Positions 36,501 to 47,109 of a DNA stretch of 64,000 nucleotides are shown one piece after another; the first letter of the stretch is position 1, and every line of letters starts with the position of its first letter. Origin of the DNA: Avena insularis (lineage: Eukaryota; Streptophyta; Magnoliopsida; Poales; Poaceae); contig CM042693.1 of NCBI GenBank assembly GCA_023614405.1, forward strand, positions 159,046,731-159,110,730, read 5' to 3'. Both the position numbers and the translations under genes were made by a program. A model generated the notes under the pieces. It was given only the letters and a program-made list of their open reading frames with translations, did no database searches and was not told where the DNA came from.

Positions 36501-37170
36501 ATACCGATCCATGATCGGCTCTCTCCTTTACCTTTGCGCATATAGGCCCGATATCGTGTTAAGTGTAGGAGTGTGTGCAAGGTACCAAGCCGCTCCTAAA
36601 GAAAGCCACTTAGTGGCGGTCAAACGAATCTTCCGATATTTGGTTCATTCCCCAAATTTTGGGTTATGGTATCCCAAGGGTTCAAGTTTATCTCTATGTG
36701 GTTACACTGATTCAGATTGGGCTGGTGACAAAGATGATAGGAAATCAACCTCTGGTTCCTGTCAATTCTTGGGAAGGTCTCTAGTGTGTTGGTCTTCAAA
36801 GAAACAGAATTGTATTTCACTCTCAACCGCCGAAGCTGAATATGTTGCTGCTGCCAGTGCTTGTACACAATTGTTATGGATGAGGCAAACTTTAAAGGAA
36901 TATGGTGTCAATTGTGACAAAGTGCCTCTATTATGTGACAATGAAAGTGCTATCAAAATTTCTTACAATCCCGTGCAGCATACAAGAACAAAAAATATAG
37001 AGATTCGCAACCACTTCATTCAGGATCATGTTACTCGTGGTGATATTGCACTATCCTTTGTGAGCACGAAGAACCAACTTGCTGATATTTTCACGAAGCC
37101 TCTTGATGAAGCAAGATTTTGTTATTTGAGGAATGAGCTAAATATCATAGATTCAAGGAGCTTGGCTTGA
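33575..37170 (+). pseudogene. pol: C1 pol: protease, integrase, reverse transcriptase, RNase H
   Basis: The protease active site is DSG at 33614-33622 (WVLDSGCTSHMTG). A single-base shift near 33724 moves the rest to the frame that continues to 37170. Integrase has the His/Cys finger (WHRRLAH...CRACVEGK) and catalytic D, D, E at 34201, 34390 and 34498. Stops TAA at 34039-34041 and 34345-34347 break it. The final 931 codons are open: integrase end, a Pro/Gly-rich linker (about 35100-35370), reverse transcriptase with Asp at 35962 and the YVDD pair at 36223-36228, then RNase H with TDSDWAG, EAEYVAA and CDNES. The start of this open stretch at 34375 is only where the last stop ends; it is not a true start codon. 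Confidence 0.9.
35119..35363. repeat. LTR-type palindromes inside the C1 pol linker
   Basis: Three pairs of the same palindromic motif as in the LTR lie in frame between integrase and RT: GCCGGACTATCCGCC with GGCGGACAATCCGCC (35121-35160), GGCCGGATTCTCCGGCC with GCAGATTATCCGGC (35222-35260), and GGCCGGATAGTCCG with AGGATTATCCGGCC (35321-35362). They encode the repeated pattern RPDSP-x-P...GG-x-SG-P. Confidence 0.9.
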
Positions 37171-38259
37171 CTACCCTTGCACACTCACTTACTCTTATTC
37201 ATGTATTTCGTTTAGATGCGGGCATACACATAGGGGGAGTGTGTTCCTAATTGATTGGGCCAACCCTCCCCCCTTAATGCCGAAAGCAAGTAAAATCATT
37301 TCCCTTAATATCATTTTGTGATATGTGGGTCATCGATGAGCATTGGTTTTGAACTCAAGATACATCTTCACGGTGTCATGCCATGCGCTCCAACATGGTG
37401 GCTTCGGCCACCGCCCTCTTCCTAGTGAAGAGTTGGTTTATAATGGTTCTCTTTGGACTTTCTTGCTCATTTTTGTTCTTATGGAAAACACACTCAATTT
37501 TGGCTTTTGTTTGATTTGGTTCTTGCAAATTTGGGTGTGTAGTACCATCTCAGTTTGTTGATCTTAACCCAAGCCTTTCTCTCCTTCCTTGAAGTGTGTA
37601 GTACCATCTCAGTTTGTTGATCTTAACCCAAGCCTTTGTCTACGACGAGGACGAGGAGGCGTGATCTTCTGGGGCGTTAGCATCGCTCTTCTTCCTTTTT
37701 GGCGTTTCGATGCCAAAGGGGGAGAAGTAGTTCTATTAGGTCTCGTGGATTTGCAAGGGTCGGGCACAAGAAATTGTCTTTTTGTTGTTTTTATTTGCTT
37801 GCTTGTGCTCTCTTTAGCGTGAACTTATTTGCTATTTGTGCTTGGATTATGTAAGACTATGTCGTGCTCCACTACGTTTGGTACTATGTTTGGTATTCAT
37901 AGAAGTTTGGAGTTATCTATTATGGATCTCATGGAATTCTGGATTTATCTATGGAGCATATTTGATGGCATATGGAATCATGAGATTATCTCTTGTATGC
38001 ATCAATCTTGTTGGGATGTGCTTGGAGGCTATCAAGCTAATTATTTTCTTTGGCTATAATCACATCCCGGTGGTATGACCTTGTTTCCCAACCCACCTTG
38101 TTTCAATTATCTTTGCTATGAAAGGTGTGCTCTCTCTAGTGTGTGTATTTGTATTCAAATGCAAATTTTAAATATGCACACATCTAGGGGGAGCGTCTTT
38201 CATTTTTAAGGTGGCGTTAGCCGGTTTCATTGCAAATCCTAGTATTGTCATCTAACACC
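37171..38259 (+). other. C1 non-coding tail between pol and 3' LTR
   Basis: Over 1 kb follows the RNase H stop with no ORF longer than about 80 codons. In the SIRE lineage this is where an env-like gene can sit, but none is recognisable here. Confidence 0.6.
37535..37637 (+). repeat. 44-bp direct repeat in the C1 tail
   Basis: Copies at 37535-37578 and 37594-37637 are identical (start GTGTGTAGTACCATC, end AACCCAAGCCTTT) and are separated by 15 bases, a period of 59. Confidence 0.95.
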
Positions 38260-38273
38260 AAAAAGGGGGAGAT
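38260..38273 (+). other. C1 polypurine tract
   Basis: AAAAAGGGGGAGAT precedes the 3' LTR start TGACAGAACATTTC. A second similar purine block (CTAGGGGGAGCG) lies upstream near 38184. Confidence 0.85.
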
Positions 38274-39542
38274 TGACAGAACATTTCATAATCCCTAGTG
38301 TTTTGTGTGTTAGATAACAATATAAAGGATTATTTAATGTGTGTTGAAGTGTTGCAGCTCTCTCTAAGGTTAAAAGGAAAAGGAATCTTCCTTTGGGGGC
38401 CGGATAATCTGCCCCTCCCTCTTCCAAAGAGTGTGCGAGCCCTAGAGAGGGGGCGGAGTTTGTGGCCAGATTTTCCGGCCACACCGGATAGTCCGCCCCT
38501 TGGGGGCGGACAGTCCGCCCCCTCGAGGATTTCCTTCAAGACAAGCATGCGTCGCTCTCTATATGGGGGGCGGAGTTTCCCTCGGACTTTCCGGTCCTTG
38601 GGCGGACTTTCTCCCAAGGCCGGATAGTCCGCCCCCGGCAGGAGCGGATAATCCGTCCCCTCAGGATTTTTCTCCAAGACAAGGTTGCATCGCTCTCTGT
38701 ATGGGGGGCAGAGTTTCCCCCGGAGTTTCCGTCCTGGGGGCGGATTTTCTCCCCAGGGCGGATAGTCCGCCCCAAAGGGGGGCGGATAATCCGCCCCCAA
38801 ACTTCTCCAACGGCCTGTTCTAGGAAGGGGTATTTAAGCCTGTGTTTCCCCTCTGTCTAGAACTCTTGATTGATTCGAAAAAGAAAGGACATGACCTGCA
38901 ACCTTCATCCAAGAGAACTCCACCTAGATCCACTCAAAGGCTCCGTCCATTGTGGAATCAAGGGAGGAGGACTCAACCATCATCAACTACAATCAAGCGC
39001 TTCATCTCCTCTCCATTCATTTGGAGAACCACCGATCTAGTTTTTCTTACAAATACCTAGATCCTTGTTTTTGTTTATATTGATAAACCTTGTTCTTGTG
39101 GCAGCTTGTTGTCATATCGGGAGCCCCCAATTCGGTTTTGGGTGTGTGCCCTGATAGTGTTGTAGAAGGCACCGGTTCCCGCCTCGAAGGGATCCAATAG
39201 TAGAGAAGGTGGATCAGGCCTCTCGTGGCGAGATCCATCGGAGAATAGGGAGAGGCCTATTGTGGCGTGGTGGTCTTAGAACCGCCCACCCCTCCAACGC
39301 AAATGTACTTCCCTTAACAAGGAAGGAACTGCGGTAACACAAATCCCTGTGTCTCCGCGTGCTTCACTACGGTTCCTTCGCTCCGCTCTTTATGTGCTTA
39401 GTAGTTAGGGTTGCATATAGGGAAATTCACATAGTTGCATATCTAGAGAATTTACTTTGTGTCAAGCCTAAAATTGAAAAAGTATTAAAAATTGGTTAGC
39501 ACCTATTCACCCCCCCTCTAGGTGCCCATACGATCCATTTCA
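38274..39542 (+). mobile_element. C1 3' LTR (1269 bp)
   Basis: It is collinear with 29768-31060 with scattered substitutions, and lacks one palindrome unit near 38400. Its palindrome block is 38392-38805 and its TATA-like box is 38831-38837. Confidence 0.95.
38392..38805. repeat. Array of GGCGGAT-N-ATCCGCC-type palindromes (C1 3' LTR)
   Basis: This is the counterpart of 29887-30330. Units here are often better preserved, for example CCGGATAGTCCGCCCC followed by GGGGCGGACAGTCCGCCCC around 38482-38521. Confidence 0.9.
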
Positions 39543-39547
39543 GATGG

Positions 39548-39999
39548 CTTTACGCAAAAGAACTCCACCAGCCATAAGTCTTGCAGAGTACACCATGTAC
39601 TCACCGCTGCTTTGTTGATACTTTTGGTAGAGTAAGTGTTCCCCTGAAGATGAGTTCCGTACTACATCGACATCGACGAGTAGCTTGGGGTTCCCAGCCG
39701 GCAGCCTGGAATCTATGCGCTAGGACGTCATCGTTATGCTTCAGGTCTCTTAGGCCATTTCTTAAGTTTGCTATACTTAATAGCATAATTTGCCTTCCGT
39801 TGTTTGATGTTTGTGGCCAGTGACCTCTGCTTGTAATAATTTGGTTCTCTACTCAGTTATGAGCTTGCTATAATAATTTTCGTGTCGTCGGGTCACTGTT
39901 GTGTTACCGATTCTTCACTAGATATTCTCGAGCTCAAGGTTAAGCTTATGTCAGACGGAGGTCTGGGATTTGTTTAGCCTTGATCTCGGGGGTGTCACA
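39548..39999 (+). mobile_element. G1 last LTR, right part
   Basis: It resumes after C1 with CTTTACGCAAAAGAACTCCACC (as at 22970) and ends GGGGGTGTCACA at 39999, next to the CGCGC duplication. It retains the 59-bp segment that the first LTR lost. Confidence 0.9.
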
Positions 40000-40004
40000 C
40001 GCGC

Positions 40005-41190
40005 CAGCCCTAGGTGTGGGCCCCTCGAGGCTCCACCGACCTTGCCCTTTTGCCTACTTATACAAATCCCCGATACATAAAACCTAACACGGGCAAAAAT
40101 CGACAAAAAGGTCCGCAGCACCGCCGCCACCGAACGGGAGATTCGGGGGACAGATGTCTCTGTTCCGGCACCCTGTCGGGACAGGGAAGTGCCCTCGGAG
40201 CCATCTCCATCGATCTCCACCACCATCTCCATCGCCGTTGCTGATTCCCATGATGAGGAGGGAGTAATTATTCCTCGAGGCTAAGGGCTCTACCAGTAGC
40301 TATGTATTCATCTGTCTTTCTATGTGTGCTCATATTGTGATCATGAGCTTTGTAATCAAGTAGATCTACTTTGCTACTCAAGTGCTTTAATATATCTCTA
40401 GCTCTCCCCACGTGTGTGAAAGTGATAGCGTTCATACCGTGGTGGTACCTAGGCTAGAGTTCACATAAATACTCATGTGCTTCAATAGATCTCTGCTCTC
40501 CCCACGTGTGTGAAAGTGACAGCGTGCACGCCGTGGTGGCACTTAGGCTAGAGTTCATAAATACTTATCCTGAGTATATTTTGAGTTGGTTGTCTTTATG
40601 AAATTGTGGTGTTTGTTGGGACTAAATAGCGCTCCGGGTGACAGTGTAGGGTTATCTAGATGGGGAAGCGAACTTTGAGGTGTGCTTTTGTAGCCCTACC
40701 GTGTATTAGAGTGTCCAACCGGAGAGTAGTTCAGAGTAGTATCATGAAGAGAAGATATTTATATGAGAGTGTTCACTAGTGAAATTATGATCCCTAGGCC
40801 TTGTTTCTAAGCATTGAAACACCGTTTACTACTATATCTGTTGCATGTTTGCTTGCTTCCTTCTTTTTGCCATTAGTCTTTTCCTCCCCGTCAGAAGCTC
40901 TTTTCTGGCACCGTTACCACTTATTATCATCCATACCACTTGTATTTCACTATCTCTTCGCCGAACTAGTGCACCTATACACCTGACAAGTGTATTGGGT
41001 GTGTTGGGGACACAAGAGACTTCTTGTATCTTGATTGTAGTGTTGCTTGAGAGGGATACCTTTGACCACTTCCTCCCTGAGTTCGATAAACCTTTGGTAA
41101 TCCACTTAAGGGAAACTTGCTGTTGTTCTACAAACCTCTACACTTGGAGTCCCAACAACTGTCTATAAGAATAGAAGTGCGTAGACATCA
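40005..41190 (+). mobile_element. O1 5' LTR, right part
   Basis: It continues the LTR cut at 5778 and ends ...GTAGACATCA at 41190. Typical grass gypsy LTR text is visible (CACGTGTGTGAAAGTG, GTGTTGGGGACACAAGAGAC). A tandem duplication of about 95 bp (40382-40476 and 40477-40567) repeats the CCCCACGTGTGTGAAAGTG block. I cannot name the family with confidence. Confidence 0.7.
40382..40567 (+). repeat. Tandem duplication of about 95 bp in the O1 LTR
   Basis: Two adjacent diverged copies both start GTGCTTYAAT and contain CTCTCCCCACGTGTGTGAAA and AGGCTAGAGTTCA. Confidence 0.8.
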
Positions 41191-41200
41191 AGCTTTTTTC

Positions 41201-41214
41201 TGGCGCCGTTGCCC
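41201..41214 (+). other. O1 primer-binding site
   Basis: TGGCGCCGTTGCCC lies 10 bases after the LTR end. It is the standard site of many Triticeae gypsy elements, usually assigned to tRNA-Asp. Similar sequences recur at 41267-41284 (TGGCAGCATTGTCGGGGA) and inside the LTR at about 40906-40918 (TGGCACCGTTACC). Confidence 0.75.
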
Positions 41215-41477
41215 GAGAATAAAGAAGAAGAAGCTCCCACGTCAACAGCGCGCCAAAGCTCTTTTCTGGCAGCATTGTCGGGGAGGTAAGGAAAAAGGTA
41301 CTCACATACTCCAGTGTGAGTGCTCCAAGTTATTTCCTTTAGATTCTGCAATTTTATCTTTTTGTTTCTTGTTTTCACTAGTTAGGATTAATAGAAAACA
41401 ACAAAAAAATTAGAGAGCTTTATAGTGTTTATATTTACTTAGGACATGAAGTGTTTGAAGAGAAAATTAAAAAACCT

Positions 41478-41918
41478 ATGGAACTTTATTTGCATGGTAA
41501 TAGCAATGTTATTAGTATGAGTTCTTTGGACACCATTATTGCTAATGGTATGGAAACATCTAAGCTTGGGGAAGCTAGTTTTTATGAAAATGATCTTTTT
41601 AGTTCCCTAGCTTTGGAAGATAGCTATTCTATTGCTTATGATGATACCAAACATCCAATTTATGATGATTACAATGATGAATATGATATTTGCAGTCCAC
41701 CTACTATTGATGAGAAAATTAATTATGATTACAATATGCCTCCTATATTTGATGATTATGGTGATGAGAATAATAATGATAGCTATTTTGTTGAATTTTC
41801 TCCCACTATAATTAATAATAATGACTATCCTTGTGTGGAGATTAATAGTCATTTTATGCATGTTGCTCATGATAAGAATGTTTTATGTGATAGTTATATT
41901 GTTAATTTTATTCATGAT
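41478..41918 (+). pseudogene. O1 ORF, 5' part: acidic Asp/Asn/Tyr-rich protein, interrupted by S1
   Basis: The first in-frame ATG is at 41478; the frame is open from further upstream without an ATG. It encodes an acidic protein rich in Asp, Asn and Tyr with loose repeats (PIYDDYNDEYD, PIFDDYGDENN) and ends ...SYIVNFIHD at the S1 insertion. The frame then resumes exactly at 62247. It occupies the gag position of O1, but no zinc knuckle, protease or RT motif is seen. I recall similar ORFs in non-autonomous Triticeae gypsy elements. Their function is unknown to me. Confidence 0.6.
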
Positions 41919-44198
41919 TGTAACATCCCAATTTTAGCAACCCTGATTAAATGTCCCAAAAGGAAAAAATCAGGGGGAACAAAAACTTTTTCTAATAATG
42001 TGTGCTTACTTGTTTGCTTGTGCTCAAGCAACTGCTTGTGTATTAGTTATGTGCTCCCGACCTCAACACTAGTTTACAAAAAACTATTTCACAAAATATA
42101 AGTCTTGGCTGATCCTTCCTATTCTCTAATGTTCTGGAATTTCAAAAACCTGAGCCAAGATGACTTTGACACAACCAAATACTTTACTAGCTTCTATTGT
42201 CAAAACTATGGAGACATAGTTATACTCTCCTTATGTTTTAAAGACAGAACCTTCAACTACTCTTATCCCTAGATTTTCTAAAACCTTATTAAAACCTTTT
42301 TTCATCTCAATCTTGGTAGAGATACCAAGATGGTACTTATATTACTTCAAAGAAAAACCCCTTTCAACATACCCTCCTTACCTCAAGCTAGGCTTGATGG
42401 TAACCCTAGTAGTAGTACATAAGTGTTATGATGAATTGCCTTGATCTGCTGTTTGATGAATTGCCTTGATCTGCTGTCTGATGAATTGCCTTGATCTGTT
42501 GATTGCCTTGTTTGCTTAGGAACTAGAGTGAGTTAATCTAGTATCTCATCCCTTAGGAACCAATCATTTCTTGTGATCATCAAGCCCTATCAAGCATCCA
42601 AATGAGGATCTATTCTAAACCACTAAAATAACCATCTCCTCCCATGCTCAGATCAACCCAAGGATAATCCCTCTGGATGGTTTCCAACTCAGTGGAGACC
42701 CAATCTAAGGATTAATCTTATATACTTAGTTAGGACCTCAACCTCATCTACTTGATCATGAGTTTGGAACCTAGCATCCTCTCAAAAGTCTGGATTTCTT
42801 CTCTAGATTCAATCTCTGGAGCCCTACCTCTCCCACCTAGGTGCATTCTTGAGAATGTACTTGAACCATATTGTAGTACATCATTAGTACTACCAAATAC
42901 AACTCTTGACCTTAGCTAAGACATTCTATGTCCCACTCATCCATGATGGTTCTGTAGTCAAGATAATAATCTTTTCTACAAATCTTATCATCTTGCCTAT
43001 TTTGGCAGAAGCTCCCATCCATGTGCCACCTCACCTTGACCAACTCTTTGCATGGTTAAGATCTACTAAACATGGACTATCAACCCCTACTTCACTTGTT
43101 TCCATTGGAGTCTTGTGCTTCCTAAACCCCCATGGTTTAGAAGGCTACCTGATGTATCTGCTATGGTAGGCTTATTTTCAACAAAGTTTGCCAACTCCTC
43201 TGAACCACCTCAAATCCAACCAAGACCACCTCTTGCTTCCATGATCATCTATATGACATGTTCTATCCATACCTATAACCCTTGTATCAAGGTGAGCTCT
43301 GAGCTCCCTAATCCAACCCTGTTTAGATGCCAACAAAATAACTAAACCCTAGATCCTTCCCTGATCTAGTTTCCATCCTTCTCAACCACTTATCTTCAAA
43401 ACCAAGGTTGACCTTGATACCTAAATCATGTGTACATCATCCAACATGGATATAATCATCCCCAAATAATTCTCCCAATTATTTGGATTATTAAACTATT
43501 TTATTTCCTCTACTTACCAATTTCCCAAAATCCTTGTCTATAAAGGCAAGTTTTATTTTCTCCAAATCACCTTGCCAACTCAAGTCACATTTCATTCCTA
43601 TCCATCTTATCCCATATTTCAAACTCAAAAATAAATATTCTTGAGATTCTTTATTATTTCTTTTTGCCTTTTCTTAAATGGCAGAAACAAGAAATAATTC
43701 CCTAAAAATACTTTTCCACCTGCATAAATCCCAATAAAATTCCCCAATGTGTGTTATGGTATTTAGGACCATATCACATCAAAAAACAAGTTTGTCCAAT
43801 GTAAAAATATCATCTTAGCTTCCATAATCTATTTCTGCACTTTTTGAAGAAGTGCATTTAAGTGGGATTATAATTAGTTGAAAAATACCATTTAAATCAT
43901 GAAGAGATTATTTAACCTATTCCACCCACCAGTACCATTTCCACAATTTGCCCAATGCAACTTTTGCAACTTCCTTAACAAGCCTCAAAATGATCAACAT
44001 TTTGCAAATCAAGCAAACTTGATTCAAATCAAACCCAAACTAGCTCCAATCTTCTCCAGCACTTCTCCCTAACCTCATCACTCTCCCCTGGTCGACCAGC
44101 ACTGTAGAATGCCCCCACACCCCTTGTCCCACATGGTTAATTAAGAGGGAGACAAAGGCAATGTCATTTCTATCCACTCCCTTTTCTTATTACAAAAC
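41919..44198 (+). mobile_element. S1 left segment
   Basis: AT-rich non-coding DNA from TGTAACATCCCAATTTTAG to the C2 insertion (AAAAC at 44194-44198). It contains a 25-bp tandem repeat at 42430-42501. No ORF here has a recognisable product. Confidence 0.75.
42430..42501 (+). repeat. Tandem repeat, 25-bp unit, about 2.9 copies
   Basis: Units start GATGAATTGCCTTGATCTG at 42430, 42455 and 42480. Confidence 0.95.
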
Positions 44199-45884
44199 TG
44201 TTGGAATTATGCCCTAGAGGCAATAATAAAGATGTTATTATTATAATTCTTGTTCATGATAAAGTTTATATTCCATCCTAGAATTGTATTAAGCGGAAAC
44301 TTTAATACTTGTGTGGTTTGTGAACAACACCATGTCCCTAGTACGCCTCTATGGACTAGCTCATTGATCAATGATGGTTAAGGTTTCCTAACCATAGACA
44401 TGAGTTGTCAATTGATAATAAGATCATATCATTGGGAGAATGATATGGTGGACAGACCCAAACTAAGCGAAGCAATTAGATCGTGTCATCATGTTCGTCT
44501 TTGCGAAGCTTTTCTTATGTCAAATATTGTATTCCTTAGACCATGAGATAATACAACTCCCTGGTATCAGAAGAAAGCTTTGAGGTCATCAAACGTCATC
44601 CTATGAGAGGGTGATCATAAAGGTGTCTCTCAGGTGATCGGAAAGTATCTGTTGGGTTGTATGTATCGAGATGGAATTTGTCCCTCCCAAGTCGGAGAGA
44701 TATACTTCGGGCCCACTCGGTAATCGATATCAACACCGCTTGCAAGCATGTGGTTAAGGAGTTAATCACAAAGTGATATCGGATTACAGAACGAGTAAAG
44801 TACTTGCTGTGAACAAGATTGAACTAGGTATGACGGTACCGACGATCGAATCTCGGGCAAGTAAAATATCGCGAGGCGAAGGAATATATATGGGATTGAT
44901 TGAATCCTGGCATCATGGTTCATCCGATATGATCATCGATGAATGTGTGGGAGTCAATATGGGTTTCCAGACCCCGCTGTTGATTATTGATAGAAGATCA
45001 TGTCTACATATTCTCGAACCCGCAGGGTCACACACTTAACGTGTCTCGACGCTAGGATAGATTGGATAATTGGTTTATGAGTTTTTGTTCGGAGTCTCGG
45101 ATGGGATCCGGGACATCATGAGAGGTTCCGGAATGGTCCGGAGAATAAGATTCATATAAGGCAGTGCAGTTTTTGGAGTTCGGAATTGTTCCGGGTTAAT
45201 CGGTATTGTACCGGAAGCTTCTAGAACCTTCCGGAAGGGGACCAACGTGGCCCCACCTTCCGGGAGGGGGAATGGGCCTATGAGGGAGTGCCCTGGCCGC
45301 ATTGGGCCAGGGGCACAAGGCCGCATTGGGCCAGGGGCACAAGGCCCCATAGGGCCCAGCCGGCCAAGAGAGGTTTAAACTCTAGATAGAGCTTCTAGAA
45401 GGGGTTTCTTGCCCCCACTCTTCCTCCTTGGGGCGCCGGCCTTGGCTTGGGGAGGGCTAGGGCTGCGCCCACCCTCTATATATAGAGGGCTGGGGCGCAC
45501 CAACCCCTACACCTTCCCTCCAACCCTAGCCGCCTGCCCTCCTCTCTCCTCCCGACCGCTTGTGGCGGCCCTGCAGAAATTCTACACCAATTACACCGCG
45601 CCGTCGCGTTGTAGATCCAACCCATCTCTCCACCATACTTGCTGGACGTGTGCATCTCACGGAGGCACCGCCACTTGTGGTGCTAGATCGGATCGGATCG
45701 CGAGGAGGAGAAGCGAGTACGACTACATCACCCACGTTAATGTAACGCTCACAGGCGTGTAATCTTCAAGGGTATGAAGATCTAATCCAATCTCTCGTTG
45801 TTTGCATCTCCTAGATTAGATCTTGGCTTTCCCTCTGTTTGCATCCGTAGAAAATTTTGATTTACTATGCCGCGAAACCCTTCA
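44199..45884 (+). mobile_element. C2 5' LTR (1686 bp)
   Basis: It runs TGTTGGAATTATG to CGAAACCCTTCA. Compared with the 3' LTR it lacks about 33 bases near 45645 and many single bases in G or C runs between 45410 and 45570. It also has a repeated GCATTGGGCCAGGGGCAC unit (about 45298-45340). Confidence 0.95.
45472..45489 (+). promoter_or_regulatory. C2 5' LTR TATA box in a perfect palindrome
   Basis: CCCTCTATATATAGAGGG is conserved at 52340-52357 in the 3' LTR. BARE-type LTR promoters are known to use a TATA box in this region. Confidence 0.7.
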
Positions 45885-45898
45885 GTGGTATCAGAGCT
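45885..45898 (+). other. C2 primer-binding site (initiator tRNA-Met)
   Basis: GTGGTATCAGAGCT directly follows the LTR end ...CCTTCA. Confidence 0.95.
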
Positions 45899-47109
45899 AG
45901 ATCTATGCGTAGATGTGTTTCACGAGTAGAACGCAACATGGTTGTTGCGGGCGTTGATGTTTTCTGTTGCAAGCCTCTTGTTTGTGTTCTTCTTATGACG
46001 CGGGATAGTGAGATTGAAGCGGTCCAAGCCAACCTTACGCGACGTCGTTCGCGAGACCGGCTCCGCACTTGACGTGTGGCTTGTTCCACACATGCGGCTG
46101 GTGGATGTCAGTTTCTCTCACTATAGTTGTCATGGGATTAACACCGGAGTTTGGCAACCATAATATCACCGTTGTGGCTTTCCATAGGTAAGAATTGTTC
46201 TTAGTATCTACTCCCATAAGCCACATAAAACATGCAACAACAAAGTAGAGGCGTCTAACTTGTTTTTGCAGGGAGTGTTTTCTGTGATATGGTATGGCGC
46301 AAGATGTGATGTGTATAATGTATGCGATGATCATGTTTTGTAATGTTTCACGACTTGCATGTCGATGAGTACACAACCGGCAGGAGCCATATGGTTGTCT
46401 TTATAATTGTGTATGACCTGTGTGTCAACTTCTTATGCGCCATGTAATAGTTTCACTTTATCGCTAAGTAGTTAGCAATAGTTGTAGTTGCTATTCGTGG
46501 TGGAGGCAATCATGGTGGAGTGATCGAGATCATATTTTAACGCCGCAAGATGGAGATCATTGCGCGAAGATTGGCTATACCATGTCACATTAAAGTTATA
46601 TGCATGTGATGTTTATCCTTTTATGTATCTTATCATGCTTAGATCGCGACGGTAGCATTATAGGATGATTCCTCACTTAAAGATCAAGATAAAAACTGTG
46701 TTCTCCCCAAGTATGCACCATTGCGAAAGTTCGTCGTGTCCAAGCATCACGTGATGATTGGGTGCTATAGACTCTACGCTCACATACAACGGGTGCAAGC
46801 CAGTTTTGCACACGCGGAAATACTTGGGTCTAACTTGACGATCCTAGCGTGTACAGACATGGCCTCGGAACACATGAACCGAAAGGTTAAGCATGAGTCA
46901 TATGAATGATATGATCAACAGTTCGTTGTCCACCATTGAAACCACATCTCTTCTCGTGAAGATCGGATTAGGTGTGGTGAATTTGGATCGTGTTCACTAA
47001 ACAACTTGAGGGATGTTGAATTTAGTGGGAGTTCATCTAGTAATTTGATTAAGTTGAACTAGTTATCATGAACATAGTCTAATTTGTACTTGCAAATACT
47101 GTAGATCAC
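45899..47109 (+). other. C2 untranslated leader
   Basis: About 1.2 kb separates the primer site from the gag ATG. A long leader is normal for BARE-type elements, where it carries packaging and dimerisation signals. No ORF of note is seen. Confidence 0.7.

Larger units (their letters stand above)
29768..39542 (+). mobile_element. C1: copia retrotransposon, Maximus/SIRE-like
   Basis: It is complete: LTRs at 29768-31060 and 38274-39542, both TG...CA, flanked by the perfect duplication GATGG (29763-29767 and 39543-39547). The uninterrupted site exists as AAAGACGGCTTTACGC in the other G1 LTRs (for example 22960). Internal order is gag, protease, integrase, reverse transcriptase, RNase H, the copia order. 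The long gag with a C-terminal coiled coil, the proline-rich linker between integrase and RT, and the long non-coding tail point to the Maximus/SIRE lineage. Two frameshifts in gag, one in protease and two stop codons in integrase make it defective. Few differences between its LTRs suggest a fairly recent insertion, the youngest or among the youngest here. Confidence 0.9.
5779..39999 (+). mobile_element. G1: Tekay-like gypsy derivative with three LTR copies (contains nested N1 and C1)
   Basis: Both ends are clear: TGTAACACCCC at 5779 and ...GGGGGTGTCACA at 39999, flanked by the perfect 5-bp duplication CGCGC (5774-5778 and 40000-40004). With nested insertions removed, the order is: LTR of about 3.3 kb; internal domain of 3.3 kb; partial LTR of 1.3 kb; internal domain of 3.4 kb; LTR of about 3.4 kb. 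Primer sites match initiator tRNA-Met (TGGTATCAGAGC). The polypurine region follows a decayed GGTCAAGATTCTCG, as in Tekay/Del chromoviruses, whose pol usually ends in a GACGAGATT-like sequence. No intact ORF is present, only reverse-transcriptase relics. Confidence 0.85.

Noticed and set aside
37171..38259. Env-like gene in C1
   Set aside because: The position is right for SIRE-lineage elements, but no frame exceeds about 80 codons and no signal peptide or membrane pattern is convincing.
45075..45350. 91-codon minus ORF with PCAPGPMRP repeats in the C2 LTR
   Set aside because: It is produced by the duplicated GCATTGGGCCAGGGGCAC unit and is not present intact in the 3' LTR.
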